Shown: in pieces, positions 44,021-53,346 of the stretch
Layout: each line of letters begins with the position of its first letter
Position numbering within the stretch: position 1 is the first letter of the stretch
Assembly: GCF_038957035.1 (NCBI RefSeq)
Contig: NZ_CP152412.1
Span: 2,042,501 to 2,106,500, forward strand
Direction of reading: 5' to 3'
Source: Bradyrhizobium sp. B097
GTDB lineage: Bacteria > Pseudomonadota > Alphaproteobacteria > Rhizobiales > Xanthobacteraceae
DNA: 64,000 bases
Program-made: the position numbers and the translations under genes
Notes under the pieces: model-generated
Told to the model about the DNA's origin: nothing
The model's input: only the letters and a program-made list of their open reading frames with translations
The model's database searches: none

Positions 44021-44479
44021 ATGCACTCTTCACGACGCACGATCATCACGACTGCATTCGCCGGCCTTGCGGCGGCAGTCTCCACGTCCATTGCCGGCAG
44101 GACGGCAATGGCCCAAACCGCAGGAAAGCCCATGACCACAGCTTCAGGCCTTCAGATCATCGACAGCAAGGTCGGCACCGGCGCCTCGCCGAAGACCGGC
44201 CAGACCTGCGTCATGCACTATACCGGCTGGCTCTACGAAAACGGCCAGAAGGGCAAGAAATTCGACTCCTCCGTCGACCGCAACGAGCCGTTCGAGTTTC
44301 CGATCGGCCAGGGCCACGTGATCAAGGGCTGGGACGAGGGTGTCGCCACCATGAAGGTCGGCGGCAAGCGCACGCTGATCATCCCGCCGAACCTCGGCTA
44401 TGGCGCGCGCGGCGCCGGCGGCGTGATCCCGCCGAATGCCACGCTGATGTTCGACGTCGAACTGCTTGGCGTAAAATAA
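44021..44479 (+). CDS. Exported FKBP-type peptidyl-prolyl isomerase
   Basis: The 152-residue protein has a signal starting with [14 protein letters not shown] (Tat-like) and cleaved near AMAQTAG. One FKBP domain follows, with [36 protein letters not shown] and [12 protein letters not shown]. It should catalyse prolyl isomerisation in the periplasm. It starts 34 bases after the GGT-like gene. Confidence 0.9.
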   Translation: MHSSRRTIITTAFAGLAAAVSTSIAGRTAMAQTAGKPMTTASGLQIIDSKVGTGASPKTGQTCVMHYTGWLYENGQKGKKFDSSVDRNEPFEFPIGQGHVIKGWDEGVATMKVGGKRTLIIPPNLGYGARGAGGVIPPNATLMFDVELLGVK

Positions 44480-44524
44480 CCGGATGGCCGTCAAGTAACC
44501 GGCCCGTAACAAGAGGGCGCAGCG

Positions 44525-45514
44525 ATGAAGATTTCGATCCTCGACGATTATTTCGACACGCTGCGCACCCTCGATTGCTTCCGCAAGCTCGACGGCTACG
44601 ACGTCACGATCTGGAACGATCATGTCCAGGACGTCGATGCGCTCGCCGAACGGCTGCGCGACACCGATGCGCTGGTGCTGATCCGCGAACGCACCCTGAT
44701 CCGCACCCCGCTGCTTGAACGGCTGCCGAAATTGAGGCTGATCAGCCAGCGCAGCGTCTATCCGCATATCGACATCGACACCTGCACGCGGCTCGGCATC
44801 ATCGTGTCGTCGGGCCAGCACGCCGATACGCCGTCCTATGCCACCGCCGAATTCACCTGGGGCCTGATCCTCGCGGCGATGCGCGCGATCCCGCAACAGA
44901 TGGCGGCGCTGAAGGCCGGCAAATGGCAGATCGGCGTCGGCCATACGTTGCGCGGCAAGACACTCGGCATCTACGGCTATGGGCGCATCGGTGCCGTGGT
45001 CGCGGGCTATGGCAAAGCGTTCGGCATGAACGTGCTGGTCTGGGCGCGCGAGGCGGCGCTGGCGAAGGCGCGCGCCGATGGTTATGAGACCGCCGCCAGC
45101 AAGGCCGATTTCTTTGCCCGCTGCGACGTGCTGTCGCTGCATATGCGGCTGGTCGACGCCACGCGCGGCATCGTCAAGGCGGAAGACCTCGCGCGAATGA
45201 AAGACACCGCGCTGATCGTCAACACCAGCCGCGCGCCGCTGATCGAGCCGGGCGCACTGGTCAACGCGCTGCGCGCCGGCCGGCCCGGCATGGCCGCGAT
45301 CGACGTCTACGAGAAGGAGCCGCTGCGCGACACGTCGGATCCGCTGCTCAACATGGACAATGTGGTCTGCACGCCGCATCTCGGCTACGTCTCGCGCGAC
45401 GAGTACGAAATCCAGTTCACCGACATCTTCGATCAGGTCGTGGCCTACGCCGCCGGTACGCCGACCAATGTCGTCAATCCGGATGTGCTGGCACATCCGC
45501 GCCCCCGCGGCTGA
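44525..45514 (+). CDS. D-isomer-specific 2-hydroxyacid dehydrogenase
   Basis: The 329-residue protein has the Rossmann motif GYGRIG near 155 and the catalytic triad of the family: Arg in NTSRAPLI, Glu in YEKEPL and His in TPHLGY. It reduces a 2-oxoacid with NAD(P)H or runs the reverse reaction. It follows the FKBP gene after 45 bases and may be co-transcribed. Substrate unknown. Confidence 0.87.
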   Translation: MKISILDDYFDTLRTLDCFRKLDGYDVTIWNDHVQDVDALAERLRDTDALVLIRERTLIRTPLLERLPKLRLISQRSVYPHIDIDTCTRLGIIVSSGQHADTPSYATAEFTWGLILAAMRAIPQQMAALKAGKWQIGVGHTLRGKTLGIYGYGRIGAVVAGYGKAFGMNVLVWAREAALAKARADGYETAASKADFFARCDVLSLHMRLVDATRGIVKAEDLARMKDTALIVNTSRAPLIEPGALVNALRAGRPGMAAIDVYEKEPLRDTSDPLLNMDNVVCTPHLGYVSRDEYEIQFTDIFDQVVAYAAGTPTNVVNPDVLAHPRPRG

Positions 45515-45568
45515 CCAGTCGCTCATGCTTGAACGGCGGCTCGATGGGCCGGCCGTCTCATCTCTCGT

Positions 45569-45784
45569 TCAGCGGGTCCAGTGAGCCGCGGCGGTCACTC
45601 TGCTGACGGCATGTCTGACGATCCTCTTGACGCCGCCGAGTGCCTTCTGTCCCTTGCCCTTGGCTTCCAGGATCGCGCCTCTGCCCTGCATCGCCGGAGA
45701 ACCGGTGACCTTGCCAAGACGCCGCTTGAACCTGCCGATTGCCTCGTTGGCCGTGCCCTTGACCCTGTCGGTCGTGCTACCCAT
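45569..45784 (-). CDS. CsbD-family stress protein
   Basis: The 71-residue basic protein shows the CsbD pattern DRVKGTANEAIGRFKRRLGKV and KGKGQKALGG. Such proteins accumulate under general stress; the mechanism is unknown. It lies alone between a dehydrogenase and a cupin gene. Confidence 0.82.
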   Translation of the reverse strand: MGSTTDRVKGTANEAIGRFKRRLGKVTGSPAMQGRGAILEAKGKGQKALGGVKRIVRHAVSRVTAAAHWTR

Positions 45785-45931
45785 GAAATTACTCCTTCAG
45801 AATACGCTGACACAACGCGCCGGCACATGGCGATGTTCCGATTTGGCAATGTTCCGATTTTGCGCTCGCCTGCGGGGGTGCTTTTCGGTAGCGTTCCAGG
45901 CCACGAAACTTGACCAACGAAAGCAAGAACG

Positions 45932-46450
45932 ATGAGCGGTTCCCACGATCACACCCATTCCCAAGATCATCACCATCACGACGACGAGCGCTGGAAGCAC
46001 GACGGCGTCCGGGTGATTCCGGGTAACCAGCTCGATCCGAATGTGCCGTCGACCGCCGGCATGGACCGCAAGGCCGCGATCAACTTCGCCCGGGTCGGCG
46101 CGCAGAAATTGTGGGCCGGCACCGTCAGCATCAAGCCGGACGCCAAGACCGGCGCGCATCATCACGGCCATCTCGAAAGCATCATTTATGTCGTGAAGGG
46201 CAAGGCGCGGATGCGCTGGGGCGAGAAGCTGCAGTTCACTGCCGAGGCCGGTCCCGGCGATTTCATCTTCGTGCCGCCCTACGTGCCGCACCAGGAGATC
46301 AACGCCAGTCCCGACGAGGTGCTGGAATGCGTGCTGGTGCGTTCCGACGGCGAGGCGGTTGCGATTAATCTCGACATCGAGCCGGTCGAGAAGCCGGAGA
46401 ACGTGCTCTGGGTCGATCCGGTGCACCGGCATCCCGACGAGAAGAAATAA
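45932..46450 (+). CDS. Cupin-domain protein with His-rich N-terminus
   Basis: The 172-residue protein begins SHDHTHSQDHHHHDD, a metal-binding type stretch. A cupin barrel follows, with TGAHHHGHLESIIYVVKGKARM (motif 1) and PGDFIFVPPYVPHQEIN (motif 2), so a metal site of His/Glu residues is expected. Enzyme or sensor role unknown. The crotonase gene follows after 54 bases. Confidence 0.8.
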   Translation: MSGSHDHTHSQDHHHHDDERWKHDGVRVIPGNQLDPNVPSTAGMDRKAAINFARVGAQKLWAGTVSIKPDAKTGAHHHGHLESIIYVVKGKARMRWGEKLQFTAEAGPGDFIFVPPYVPHQEINASPDEVLECVLVRSDGEAVAINLDIEPVEKPENVLWVDPVHRHPDEKK

Positions 46451-46504
46451 CGTCGCGGCGCAGCCGCGACGAAAGACAATAACAACAAAAGCAGGGAGGC
46501 CAGC

Positions 46505-47242
46505 ATGACGCTCGTTCGTTACGAGAGCGCCGACCACATTGCGACCATCACGATGGAACGCAACGATAAGCACAATGCGCTCAACAACGCGTTGTGTACC
46601 GAGCTGCGTGACGCTTGGCTGCGGTTTCGGGACAGCGACGATCGTGTCGCGGTGCTGGCTTCGTCGGAGGAAAGGTATTTCTCAGTCGGCGCCGATGTTG
46701 GTGATCTCCCCGCCAACATGTGGCACGCCGTGCCTGGCCTCGGCGTCGAACTGGACAAGCCGGTGATTGCCGCGACATCCGGCTGGGTCGTGGGTGGCGC
46801 CTTCGTGCTGGTCCAGATGGCCGATCTGTGTGTGGCGTCGGAGACGACGCGCTTCATCTACCCCGAGGGAAAGATCGGCACCACCGCGGGCGGCGTCTCA
46901 TCGGTGATGGCGCGGATGCCGCACAAGATCGCGATGGAGTTTCTGTTGGTCGGCGACGAGATGTCGGCGGAACGCGCCTTCCAGATCGGTTTCGTCAACA
47001 AGGTCGCGCCGAAAGGTCAGCACCTCGCGCTGGCGCAGGAAATGGCTGCGAAGATCGCCGGCAATGCACCGCTGGTGGTCCGCGCGTTGAAGAAGCTGGC
47101 CCGCGAGGCGATGCCGAAGGGCCCCCTTGAAACAGTCGCCGACGCGCGGCGGCTGCTCGATGAGGTCAGGGACAGCGAGGATCTCAAGGAGGGCGTGAAG
47201 GCCTTCGCCGAGAAGCGGAAGCCGAAGTTTACGGGAAAGTAG
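46505..47242 (+). CDS. Enoyl-CoA hydratase/isomerase-family protein
   Basis: The 245-residue crotonase-fold protein has the oxyanion-hole region GGAFVLVQMADL and ends EKRKPKFTGK. The Glu164-equivalent is present (YPEGKIG), but the Glu144-equivalent is Val (GGAFVLV). An isomerase-like or thioesterase-like reaction is possible. It is preceded by the AGGGAGG ribosome-binding site. Confidence 0.8.
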   Translation: MTLVRYESADHIATITMERNDKHNALNNALCTELRDAWLRFRDSDDRVAVLASSEERYFSVGADVGDLPANMWHAVPGLGVELDKPVIAATSGWVVGGAFVLVQMADLCVASETTRFIYPEGKIGTTAGGVSSVMARMPHKIAMEFLLVGDEMSAERAFQIGFVNKVAPKGQHLALAQEMAAKIAGNAPLVVRALKKLAREAMPKGPLETVADARRLLDEVRDSEDLKEGVKAFAEKRKPKFTGK

Positions 47243-47268
47243 GGCGAGAGGGCGTTCTCGCTGTTTTC

Positions 47269-47394
47269 GTCATTCCCCGGTGCGCAATAGCGCACCTGAG
47301 GGCTCGCGAAGCGAGAGCCCGGAATCCATCCCACCACACAATATGCGGCCAAATGGATTCCGGGCTCGACGCTTGCGCGTCCCCCCGGAACGAC
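47269..47394. repeat. Palindromic intergenic repeat between convergent genes
   Basis: Outer arms GTCATTCCCCGG and CCCCGGAACGAC, inner arms GAGCCCGGAATCCATC / AAATGGATTCCGGGCTC. It lies between the ends of the crotonase and amidohydrolase genes and may also act as a two-way terminator. Confidence 0.65.
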
Positions 47395-47398
47395 TGGT

Positions 47399-48925
47399 TC
47401 AAGCAAACACCCGGTGATCGATCGCCCCGTTCGGCACCACATAGCCGTAACGCGTGTTCGACGGCTCTACGCCGGCCTTCTCGTACTGCGCCTTCATCAT
47501 CGCAAAGCGATCACCCTTGATGTCGAGCATCGCGCGCTTCGGCTGGATGTTGTAGAGCCGGGCATTGTTGTCGCCGAAGATAGCCGTCTTCACCGGTCCA
47601 TCGGCGGGTCCAAGCGGCGCATAGCCGAACTTCTTCTGCATCACTTCGGGGATTTCCAGCCGCCGCAGGCCCTCGATCTGCCATTGCGGCGCGCCGGTCC
47701 ACAGCGCGTCGGTGCCCCAGCAGACGTGGTCGACGCCGAGGCCCTTGATCAGGGTGCCCATCAGCGCGGCGCAGACATTGGGCTCGGCGACCAGCGTGGT
47801 CGCGAACAATTGCCCGACGTCGCCGTAGACATTGTTGACGCCGTATTGCGCCGGGATGTCGGCGAGGTCGGAGGTCCAGGCGATCCGGCCGGTGCGCTCG
47901 AATTCGGCCAGCGCGACCTTGGGATCGCCACCGACATGGCGATAGGCCGAGTGGTAGATGACGAAGTTGAGCTGCGGCCAGTCCTTGGCCGCCTTGCCGA
48001 CGTCGGCAACGTCGGCGAAGCCGCGCAAATTCGGATACTGCTTCTCGATCCCGGGGGGAAACAGTCCCTTGTGCACGCAGACATTCTTGATGCCCGCCTT
48101 GACCATCTTCTCATAACCCTTGTAGGCGACCTTCTCGTCGTCCAGCCGCCAGGGATAGCGGCTGATCTCCTTGTGGGTGTTGTCGCCGATCGTGTAGCCC
48201 TTGCAGGATTCCGGCTTCAAGGCCAGCGCAGCATCGAGCTTGTCGAGCCAGCCGGGCTGGCCGGGCGTGAAGATCGCGTGGCAGAACACGCGGCGCGAGC
48301 CGGCCTCGTCGTTCATCTGCTTGCGCGCATCGGCCATCTGCTCGTTGGTCAGGAACCAGTCCTGCTCGATGTCCGACGGCGCCGAGGAGATCAGCGCGAT
48401 CTTGGTGTCGGAATCGAGAAACATCTCCTTCTTGTAGTTGTTGAACTTCAGATCCTCGATGGTCTGCTCGTGAACGTTGAGCTCCTTGTTCCAGCCGGCC
48501 TTGCCGACCGCCTTGCGCATTTCCACAAAACCCATGATGCGGGTGTCGTCGCGCAGGAAATGCGTGTGCATGTCCATGATGAACTGGTCTTTCAATCCGT
48601 TGGCGCGCTCCTGCGCCATCGCAGGCGTTGCGGCCTCGGCCGGCGTGACGTCGAACAACGGGCCATAGACCTGGTTCATCGCGACAAAGGAAGCGGCCAT
48701 GCCGGCCGCGGTCTGGAAGAATTTTCGGCGATCGAGACCCTGTTTGCCGCCGAGATCGTCGGCCATCGCCAGCAGACGTGCCTCGACCTCGCGCTGCCGT
48801 TCGTTCTGCGGGTCGGGATAGAACTCGTCGCTGGAGACGATCTGGGTCGGGATCGGCGTCTGGTACTGGCACAGTTCGGAGGGCATCAAGGCGGCAAGTT
48901 CTTCGTCGGTGAGATTGCTGCTCAT
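47399..48925 (-). CDS. Tat-exported amidohydrolase (amidohydrolase 2/PF04909-like)
   Basis: The 508-residue protein has a long hydrophilic leader, then DRRKFFQTAAGMAASFVAMN (twin-arginine-like) near residue 67. The metal-binding MDMHTHF (HxH), a conserved His in VIYHSAYRH and Asp in WGTDALW are those of the amidohydrolase-2 group. Family members include decarboxylases and hydrolases of cyclic acids. ATG 48925 was chosen. It is divergent from another Tat-exported hydrolase at 49210. Confidence 0.8.
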   Translation of the reverse strand: MSSNLTDEELAALMPSELCQYQTPIPTQIVSSDEFYPDPQNERQREVEARLLAMADDLGGKQGLDRRKFFQTAAGMAASFVAMNQVYGPLFDVTPAEAATPAMAQERANGLKDQFIMDMHTHFLRDDTRIMGFVEMRKAVGKAGWNKELNVHEQTIEDLKFNNYKKEMFLDSDTKIALISSAPSDIEQDWFLTNEQMADARKQMNDEAGSRRVFCHAIFTPGQPGWLDKLDAALALKPESCKGYTIGDNTHKEISRYPWRLDDEKVAYKGYEKMVKAGIKNVCVHKGLFPPGIEKQYPNLRGFADVADVGKAAKDWPQLNFVIYHSAYRHVGGDPKVALAEFERTGRIAWTSDLADIPAQYGVNNVYGDVGQLFATTLVAEPNVCAALMGTLIKGLGVDHVCWGTDALWTGAPQWQIEGLRRLEIPEVMQKKFGYAPLGPADGPVKTAIFGDNNARLYNIQPKRAMLDIKGDRFAMMKAQYEKAGVEPSNTRYGYVVPNGAIDHRVFA

Positions 48926-49050
48926 TCTTCGCTCCCGCATCGCGCCGGATTTTTCCGGTCGGAACGCGGCGGAGACTAGGACCAAGTCCGTCCATCGTCC
49001 GCGCCGATTGCCGGAAACCGCGTTCACAAAATCGTGCGCTGCATTTGCTG

Positions 49051-49136
49051 TCATTGCGAGGAGCGTAAGCGACGAAGCAATCCATACTCTTGATGCAAGC
49101 GGCGCCATGGATTGCTTCGCTTGCGCTCGCAATGAC
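49051..49136. repeat. Palindromic intergenic repeat (TCATTGCGAGGAGC family)
   Basis: Arms TCATTGCGAGGAGCGTAAGC and GCTTGCGCTCGCAATGAC, with inner pair GAAGCAATCCAT / ATGGATTGCTTC. A shortened relative, GTCATTGCGA...TCGCAATGAC, is at 61973-62001. It sits in the promoter region of two divergent genes, which is unusual for a terminator. Confidence 0.7.
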
Positions 49137-49209
49137 GGTTGTGGATGCTAACGTCGTGCAAAACCCGAGGGGCCGAACGAAGCCCCATCGCTCAGAGGGG
49201 AGGCGAACC

Positions 49210-50226
49210 ATGACGCCAGCAGACCATTCGCGGCGCACCATCATCAAGGGTATCGGCGTTGCGACGGCAGCCGGTGTGCTCGGCGCAGCGCCGGCGCAGG
49301 CCGCGACCGCCGTTCCTGCCGAGGGAGAAATATGGAGCAACGAATATTGGGCGAAGAAGGGTGACATCCCGCTGTGGATGTTCCGCAAGCGGATCGGCGC
49401 GCCCAAACCGGGCGAGCCGGCGCGGCCCGTGGCGTTCTTCGTCCACGGCTCGTCGGTGACGTCGAGGGTGTTCGACCTCACGGTGCCCGGCAAGGGCGAG
49501 TATTCGCTGCTCAATGTCTTTGCGCGCTACGGCTTCGATTGCTGGACCATGGATCACGAGAACTACGGCAAGTCGGGCCGCACCTCGGGCAATGCGGATA
49601 TCGCAAGCGGCGTCGAGGACCTGAAGGCCGCGGTCGAGGTGATCGCGCGCGAGACCGGCGAGAAGCGATATCACTTCATCGGTGAATCCTCCGGCGCGCT
49701 GCGGGCAGGTGCCTTCGCGATGGCCGCGCCCGAGCGCATCGACCGCCTGGTGTTCGCCGCCTTCACCTACAAGGGCGAGGGCTCGCCGACACTGGCCAAG
49801 CGCGCCGAGCAACTGGCGTATTATCGTAGCCACAACATGCGCAAACGCGACCGCGACATGATCCGCTCGATCGCGACCCGCGACAGGCCAGGCACGTCGG
49901 ACCCCGCCGTGATGGAAGCCCTGGCCGATGTCGAGATGCAGTTCGGCGACCAGATCCCGACCGGCACCTATCTCGACATGACCGCCAATCTGCCGGTGGT
50001 GCATCCGGAGAAGGTGCTTGCGCCGGTGCTGTTGGTCCGCGGCGAATATGACGGGATCGCGGCGGTCCCCGATCTCGAGGAGTTCTTCAACAAGCTGCCG
50101 AATGGCGACCGGCAGTTCATCATCCTGCCCGGCACCGCCCATTCGGTGGCGCTGGCCATCAATCGTGAGCTGTTCTGGCATGTGACACGGGCATTTCTGA
50201 CCATGCCGACGCCGATCGTAACCTGA
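49210..50226 (+). CDS. Tat-exported alpha/beta hydrolase
   Basis: The 338-residue protein has a Tat signal (SRRTIIKGIG, then cleavage near PAQAATA) and an alpha/beta-hydrolase catalytic triad: nucleophile Ser in GESSGA, Asp in GEYDG and His in GTAHSV. The FFVHGSSV oxyanion region is present. ATG 49210 follows GAGGGGAGG. Divergent from the amidohydrolase; both act outside the cytoplasm, so they may attack the same compound. Substrate unknown. Confidence 0.85.
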   Translation: MTPADHSRRTIIKGIGVATAAGVLGAAPAQAATAVPAEGEIWSNEYWAKKGDIPLWMFRKRIGAPKPGEPARPVAFFVHGSSVTSRVFDLTVPGKGEYSLLNVFARYGFDCWTMDHENYGKSGRTSGNADIASGVEDLKAAVEVIARETGEKRYHFIGESSGALRAGAFAMAAPERIDRLVFAAFTYKGEGSPTLAKRAEQLAYYRSHNMRKRDRDMIRSIATRDRPGTSDPAVMEALADVEMQFGDQIPTGTYLDMTANLPVVHPEKVLAPVLLVRGEYDGIAAVPDLEEFFNKLPNGDRQFIILPGTAHSVALAINRELFWHVTRAFLTMPTPIVT

Positions 50227-50330
50227 AGCCGCCTGCGGCAGGACGCCGCAAGAAAAATCTGCGCGGCGATGTCGGGATCCGGCTATGCGGTTCGTCCTCG
50301 GGGCACAACCCGCAAAAAGGAGCGCCTTTC

Positions 50331-50765
50331 ATGGCCAAGCCGACAATGATCTTCGTCAACCTGCCGGTCAGCAATCTCGCCCGTGCCACCGCCTTTTACG
50401 AGGCGATCGGCGCGACGAAAAATCCGCAATTCTCCGACGACACCGCCTCCGGCATGGTGATCTCCGAGACCATCCACGTCATGTTGCTGACACACGACAA
50501 GTTCCGGCAGTTCACGCCGAAGGCAATCGCCGATGCCAGGACCACGAGCGAGGTGCTGATCTGCCTCTCCGCCGAGAGCCGCGAGGCCGTTGACAGCTAT
50601 GTGACCAGGGCGAAGGGCGCGGGCGGCACCGCCGATCCGTCGCCGCAGCAGGATTACGGCTTCATGTACGGCCGCAGCTTCGAGGATCCCGATGGTCACA
50701 TCTGGGAGGTGATGTGGATGGATGTCGAGGCCGCGATGAAGGCGCAGTCTGCAGCCACCGCGTGA
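50331..50765 (+). CDS. VOC-superfamily (glyoxalase-like) protein
   Basis: The 144-residue protein has the PhnB/glyoxalase-like start FVNLPVSNLARATAFYEAIG and the C-terminal FEDPDGHIWEVMWMD. A metal-site Glu and His are expected. It is of the lactoylglutathione lyase-like type often seen as a small stand-alone gene. AGGAG precedes the ATG. Confidence 0.85.
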   Translation: MAKPTMIFVNLPVSNLARATAFYEAIGATKNPQFSDDTASGMVISETIHVMLLTHDKFRQFTPKAIADARTTSEVLICLSAESREAVDSYVTRAKGAGGTADPSPQQDYGFMYGRSFEDPDGHIWEVMWMDVEAAMKAQSAATA

Positions 50766-50813
50766 GCCGCCGCGCCATGCAGGCGTTCGAAGCCGACCAT
50801 AAGCGACAGTTGG

Positions 50814-50832
50814 CAATCCGCCTGACGGATTG
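50814..50832. terminator. Stem-loop between convergent genes
   Basis: CAATCCG-CCTGA-CGGATTG, a perfect 7-bp stem, lies between the ends of the VOC gene (+) and the sensor kinase (-). No strong U tract. Confidence 0.45.
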
Positions 50833-50842
50833 AGACAGCACT

Positions 50843-52291
50843 TCAGGCTGCGGAGATGCCGTCCGGCCGGACTTCGGTCATGGCCTGGACGGCTTTTCTC
50901 CCCTGTGGCAGGTCGGCTTGCCGGCAGCCTGGGACCGGAAAGTTCAGTTCGACCGTGGTGCCGCCTCCAGGCGTCTCGCAGAGGGAAACGGTGCCGCCGT
51001 GGGTGGTCATCACCTGGGAGACGATCGAAAGCCCTAGCCCCGTTCCTTCCGCGCGGGTGTTGCCGCGCTTGAAGGGCTCAAGCAGCAATTCGGGCTGACC
51101 GAGTTGGAGCCCCGATCCGTAGTCGATAACGCTCAACCGCGCCGGTGCTCCGACCTCGATGAGGACGGAGCCACCGGCGCCGCCATGCGTCACGGCGTTT
51201 CGGATCAGGTTCGAGAGCGCGACGGCGATCGCGGTTTCCGAGCCGCGCACCCAGACCGGGTGACGAGGCTCGGTGAACTCGACGTCGCTTCCGTTCTTCA
51301 ACGCCATCGGCACGTGTTCGGCCGCAACCCTGCGCGCCAGCGCCGCAAGATCCATCTCGATCAGTTCGGCAGGTTCCGCGGAGATGCGCGCGAGCTGGAG
51401 CAGCATGGTGACGATCGACGACAGCTTCTGGTTCTCGGCGATCAGCCTGGCACGCAACGGAGCGTCCTCGACCTGCTCGAGTATGGTGCGCGCATTGGTC
51501 AAGGGCGTGCGGAGTTCGTGTGCCGCATTCGACAGGAAATTTCGTTGCGATTTCGACGCGACGTCTATTCGCGATAGCGCGCGATTGAAAGCCGCGACCA
51601 GAGGCAAGAGTTCGGCCGGTGCATCTTGTTCCGGCAGTCGGCGGCCATCCGAGACCCCATCGATCATCTCGGCGGCCGCCGCGACGGCCCGGACGGGGCG
51701 CGCGATGAGCGTCGGCACGAAAACCATCGCGGTAAACGCCGTCGCCGCCAGGACCAGGATGATGGGGAGCGCGACAATCGTCGCATCGGTGAGCATTCCG
51801 GTCGTCAGTTGCGCGGCCGTGTAGGCCACGCCACCGGTTTCAATCCACACCTCGCCCACGGGCGTGTTTCTGACGGCCGACATCTTCTTCAGATTGGTGG
51901 TTTCGCCGTCGAACGCGTAGGCGAGGAAACTCGTCCCGTCACGCGATGTCTGAGTCTTTTGCGGACGCCACTTCGGGATCGGGCCGTAGCTGACCTCTCC
52001 ACTCTTGTCGGACACGACATACCAGAATGTCGGGAAATTGCGGGTGATCTCGTCCAGCCTCGACGTCCGCTTGAGCGCCAGCTGCCCGGTCTCGTTGCGG
52101 ATGACGGCTTCCTTCAATGCATCGGCGACGTCGGCGGCGGCCCAGGTGCCGTCATCGTCGCCGCCAAATCGGATCAGCAAGGCTGCCGCGCAGAGCAGCA
52201 TGATGGTCGTCACGGCGCCGATCAGCGTCGCGGACAGCACCGCGATCGAGCGATGGACACGCTTGAGCCTTTGCCACTTCAAAATCATCAT
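50843..52291 (-). CDS. Sensor histidine kinase
   Basis: The 482-residue protein has two TM helices (about 16-42 and 168-195) around a periplasmic sensor domain of ~125 residues and a HAMP-like linker. The H-box SNAAHELRTPLTN has the phospho-accepting H258, and the ATPase domain follows, with N box (LSNLIRNAV), G1 (DYGSGL) and G2 (GTGLGLSI). The ATG overlaps the response-regulator stop by four bases (ATGA), so the pair is coupled. Signal unknown. Confidence 0.92.
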   Translation of the reverse strand: MMILKWQRLKRVHRSIAVLSATLIGAVTTIMLLCAAALLIRFGGDDDGTWAAADVADALKEAVIRNETGQLALKRTSRLDEITRNFPTFWYVVSDKSGEVSYGPIPKWRPQKTQTSRDGTSFLAYAFDGETTNLKKMSAVRNTPVGEVWIETGGVAYTAAQLTTGMLTDATIVALPIILVLAATAFTAMVFVPTLIARPVRAVAAAAEMIDGVSDGRRLPEQDAPAELLPLVAAFNRALSRIDVASKSQRNFLSNAAHELRTPLTNARTILEQVEDAPLRARLIAENQKLSSIVTMLLQLARISAEPAELIEMDLAALARRVAAEHVPMALKNGSDVEFTEPRHPVWVRGSETAIAVALSNLIRNAVTHGGAGGSVLIEVGAPARLSVIDYGSGLQLGQPELLLEPFKRGNTRAEGTGLGLSIVSQVMTTHGGTVSLCETPGGGTTVELNFPVPGCRQADLPQGRKAVQAMTEVRPDGISAA

Positions 52292-52959
52292 TCGCCACTC
52301 AAGAGATATCCGAGGCCACGGACCGGTTTGATGACGACCTTGCAATTGGCCGCGCGGAGGCGCCGGCGCAGCCGCGAAACGTGAGCCTCGATCGCGTTTG
52401 ATTGAATCTCGTCATCAAAGCTGTAAGCGGCAACTTCAAGGGTCTCGCGCAGGACGACGCGTCCAATGCGCCGGACCATCGCTTCCAGAATCGCCAGTTC
52501 ACGCCGCGGGACAACAATGGGCGCGTGATCGACGCAGACCTCGCGATTGAGGACGTCGTAGCTCAGATTGCCGATGCGAACGATCGCCCCTCTATCGAGA
52601 AAGAGACGGCGCAGCACCGCCTTGGCCCGCGCGATCAGCTCGATCGGTTCGAATGGCTTGGCCACGTAGTCGTCCGCCCCGTCGTCGAGGGCGCGCGCAA
52701 TATCGAGGGGGTCATCAAGCGCCGTCAGCACGATCGTCGCGGGGCTGGGCTTCTGCTGCTTCAGGTCGCGCAGCAAGGCCAGACCGTCGCCATCCGGCAG
52801 TCCACGGTCGATCACCACGAGTTCAAAGCTTCGCACGGCGACTGCGGCGCGCCCCTCTTCAAGCGTCGTGACCATGTCGGATGCGCCGAAGGCCGTAGCC
52901 AAGGTATCCCGCAGCCATGGCCCAAGCTGAGGGTCATCCTCCACGACCAGAACTCGCAC
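52288..52959 (-). CDS. OmpR-family response regulator
   Basis: The 223-residue protein from GTG 52959 after GGGAG has a receiver domain (VEDD acidic pair, phospho-acceptor D51 in VVIDRGLPDG, Lys in VAKPF) and a winged-helix domain (PRRELAILEAMV, IEAHVSRLRRRL). The alternative ATG at 52995 lies inside the repeat operator, so GTG is preferred. It is transcribed away from the ArnT-like gene. Confidence 0.88.
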   Translation of the reverse strand: MRVLVVEDDPQLGPWLRDTLATAFGASDMVTTLEEGRAAVAVRSFELVVIDRGLPDGDGLALLRDLKQQKPSPATIVLTALDDPLDIARALDDGADDYVAKPFEPIELIARAKAVLRRLFLDRGAIVRIGNLSYDVLNREVCVDHAPIVVPRRELAILEAMVRRIGRVVLRETLEVAAYSFDDEIQSNAIEAHVSRLRRRLRAANCKVVIKPVRGLGYLLSGE

Positions 52960-53346
52960 CGCATTCTCCCAAGTGTGAACAATTGTTTCTATCATTACGG
53001 ACGGATTACAATAAGATTACGGCCGGGAAGAAAACCGCGGTGTCCACACGAATGCGTTGATGTGATTGGTCTTTTCCTTGTGACTCTGGAGGCATTCTCG
53101 AACGGCCGCGGTGATCGGATCGACACCTGATGGGGGCTCGTCCGAAAGACTCAATCAGGGGTGCCGCGCACATCAGCGCTCCAGGGCCGATCAGCGTCAT
53201 GACAGCGAGCGAGCTTTCGCATGCGCATCCCCTCTCAGCGATGTCCCCGCCAGAGGCGTCGATCAACATGACCGGTGAATGACGGCGCGTCGGCGCGCGC
53301 AAGAATAGGTCGGGAGGCGTGAACGGAGCCACGTCAGGCTGTCGTA
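52960..53346. other. Divergent region between regulator and glycosyltransferase genes
   Basis: Apart from the repeat array at 52994-53020 and the palindrome AACAATTGTT at 52979-52988, nothing is recognised. An antisense open frame (53006-53332) has no credible product. Confidence 0.5.
52994..53020. promoter_or_regulatory. Three-fold ATTAC direct repeat, OmpR-type binding array
   Basis: ATTAC occurs at 52994, 53005 and 53016, an exact 11-base period (on the minus strand GTAAT-N6-GTAAT-N6-GTAAT). Eleven-base spacing of direct half-sites is how PhoB/PmrA/OmpR-type regulators bind. It lies 35-60 bases upstream of the GTG start of the response regulator, so autoregulation is likely. Confidence 0.65.

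Noticed and set aside
47414..48979. 521-codon open frame antisense to the amidohydrolase
   Set aside because: Same high-GC shadow effect; no domain and no ribosome-binding site.
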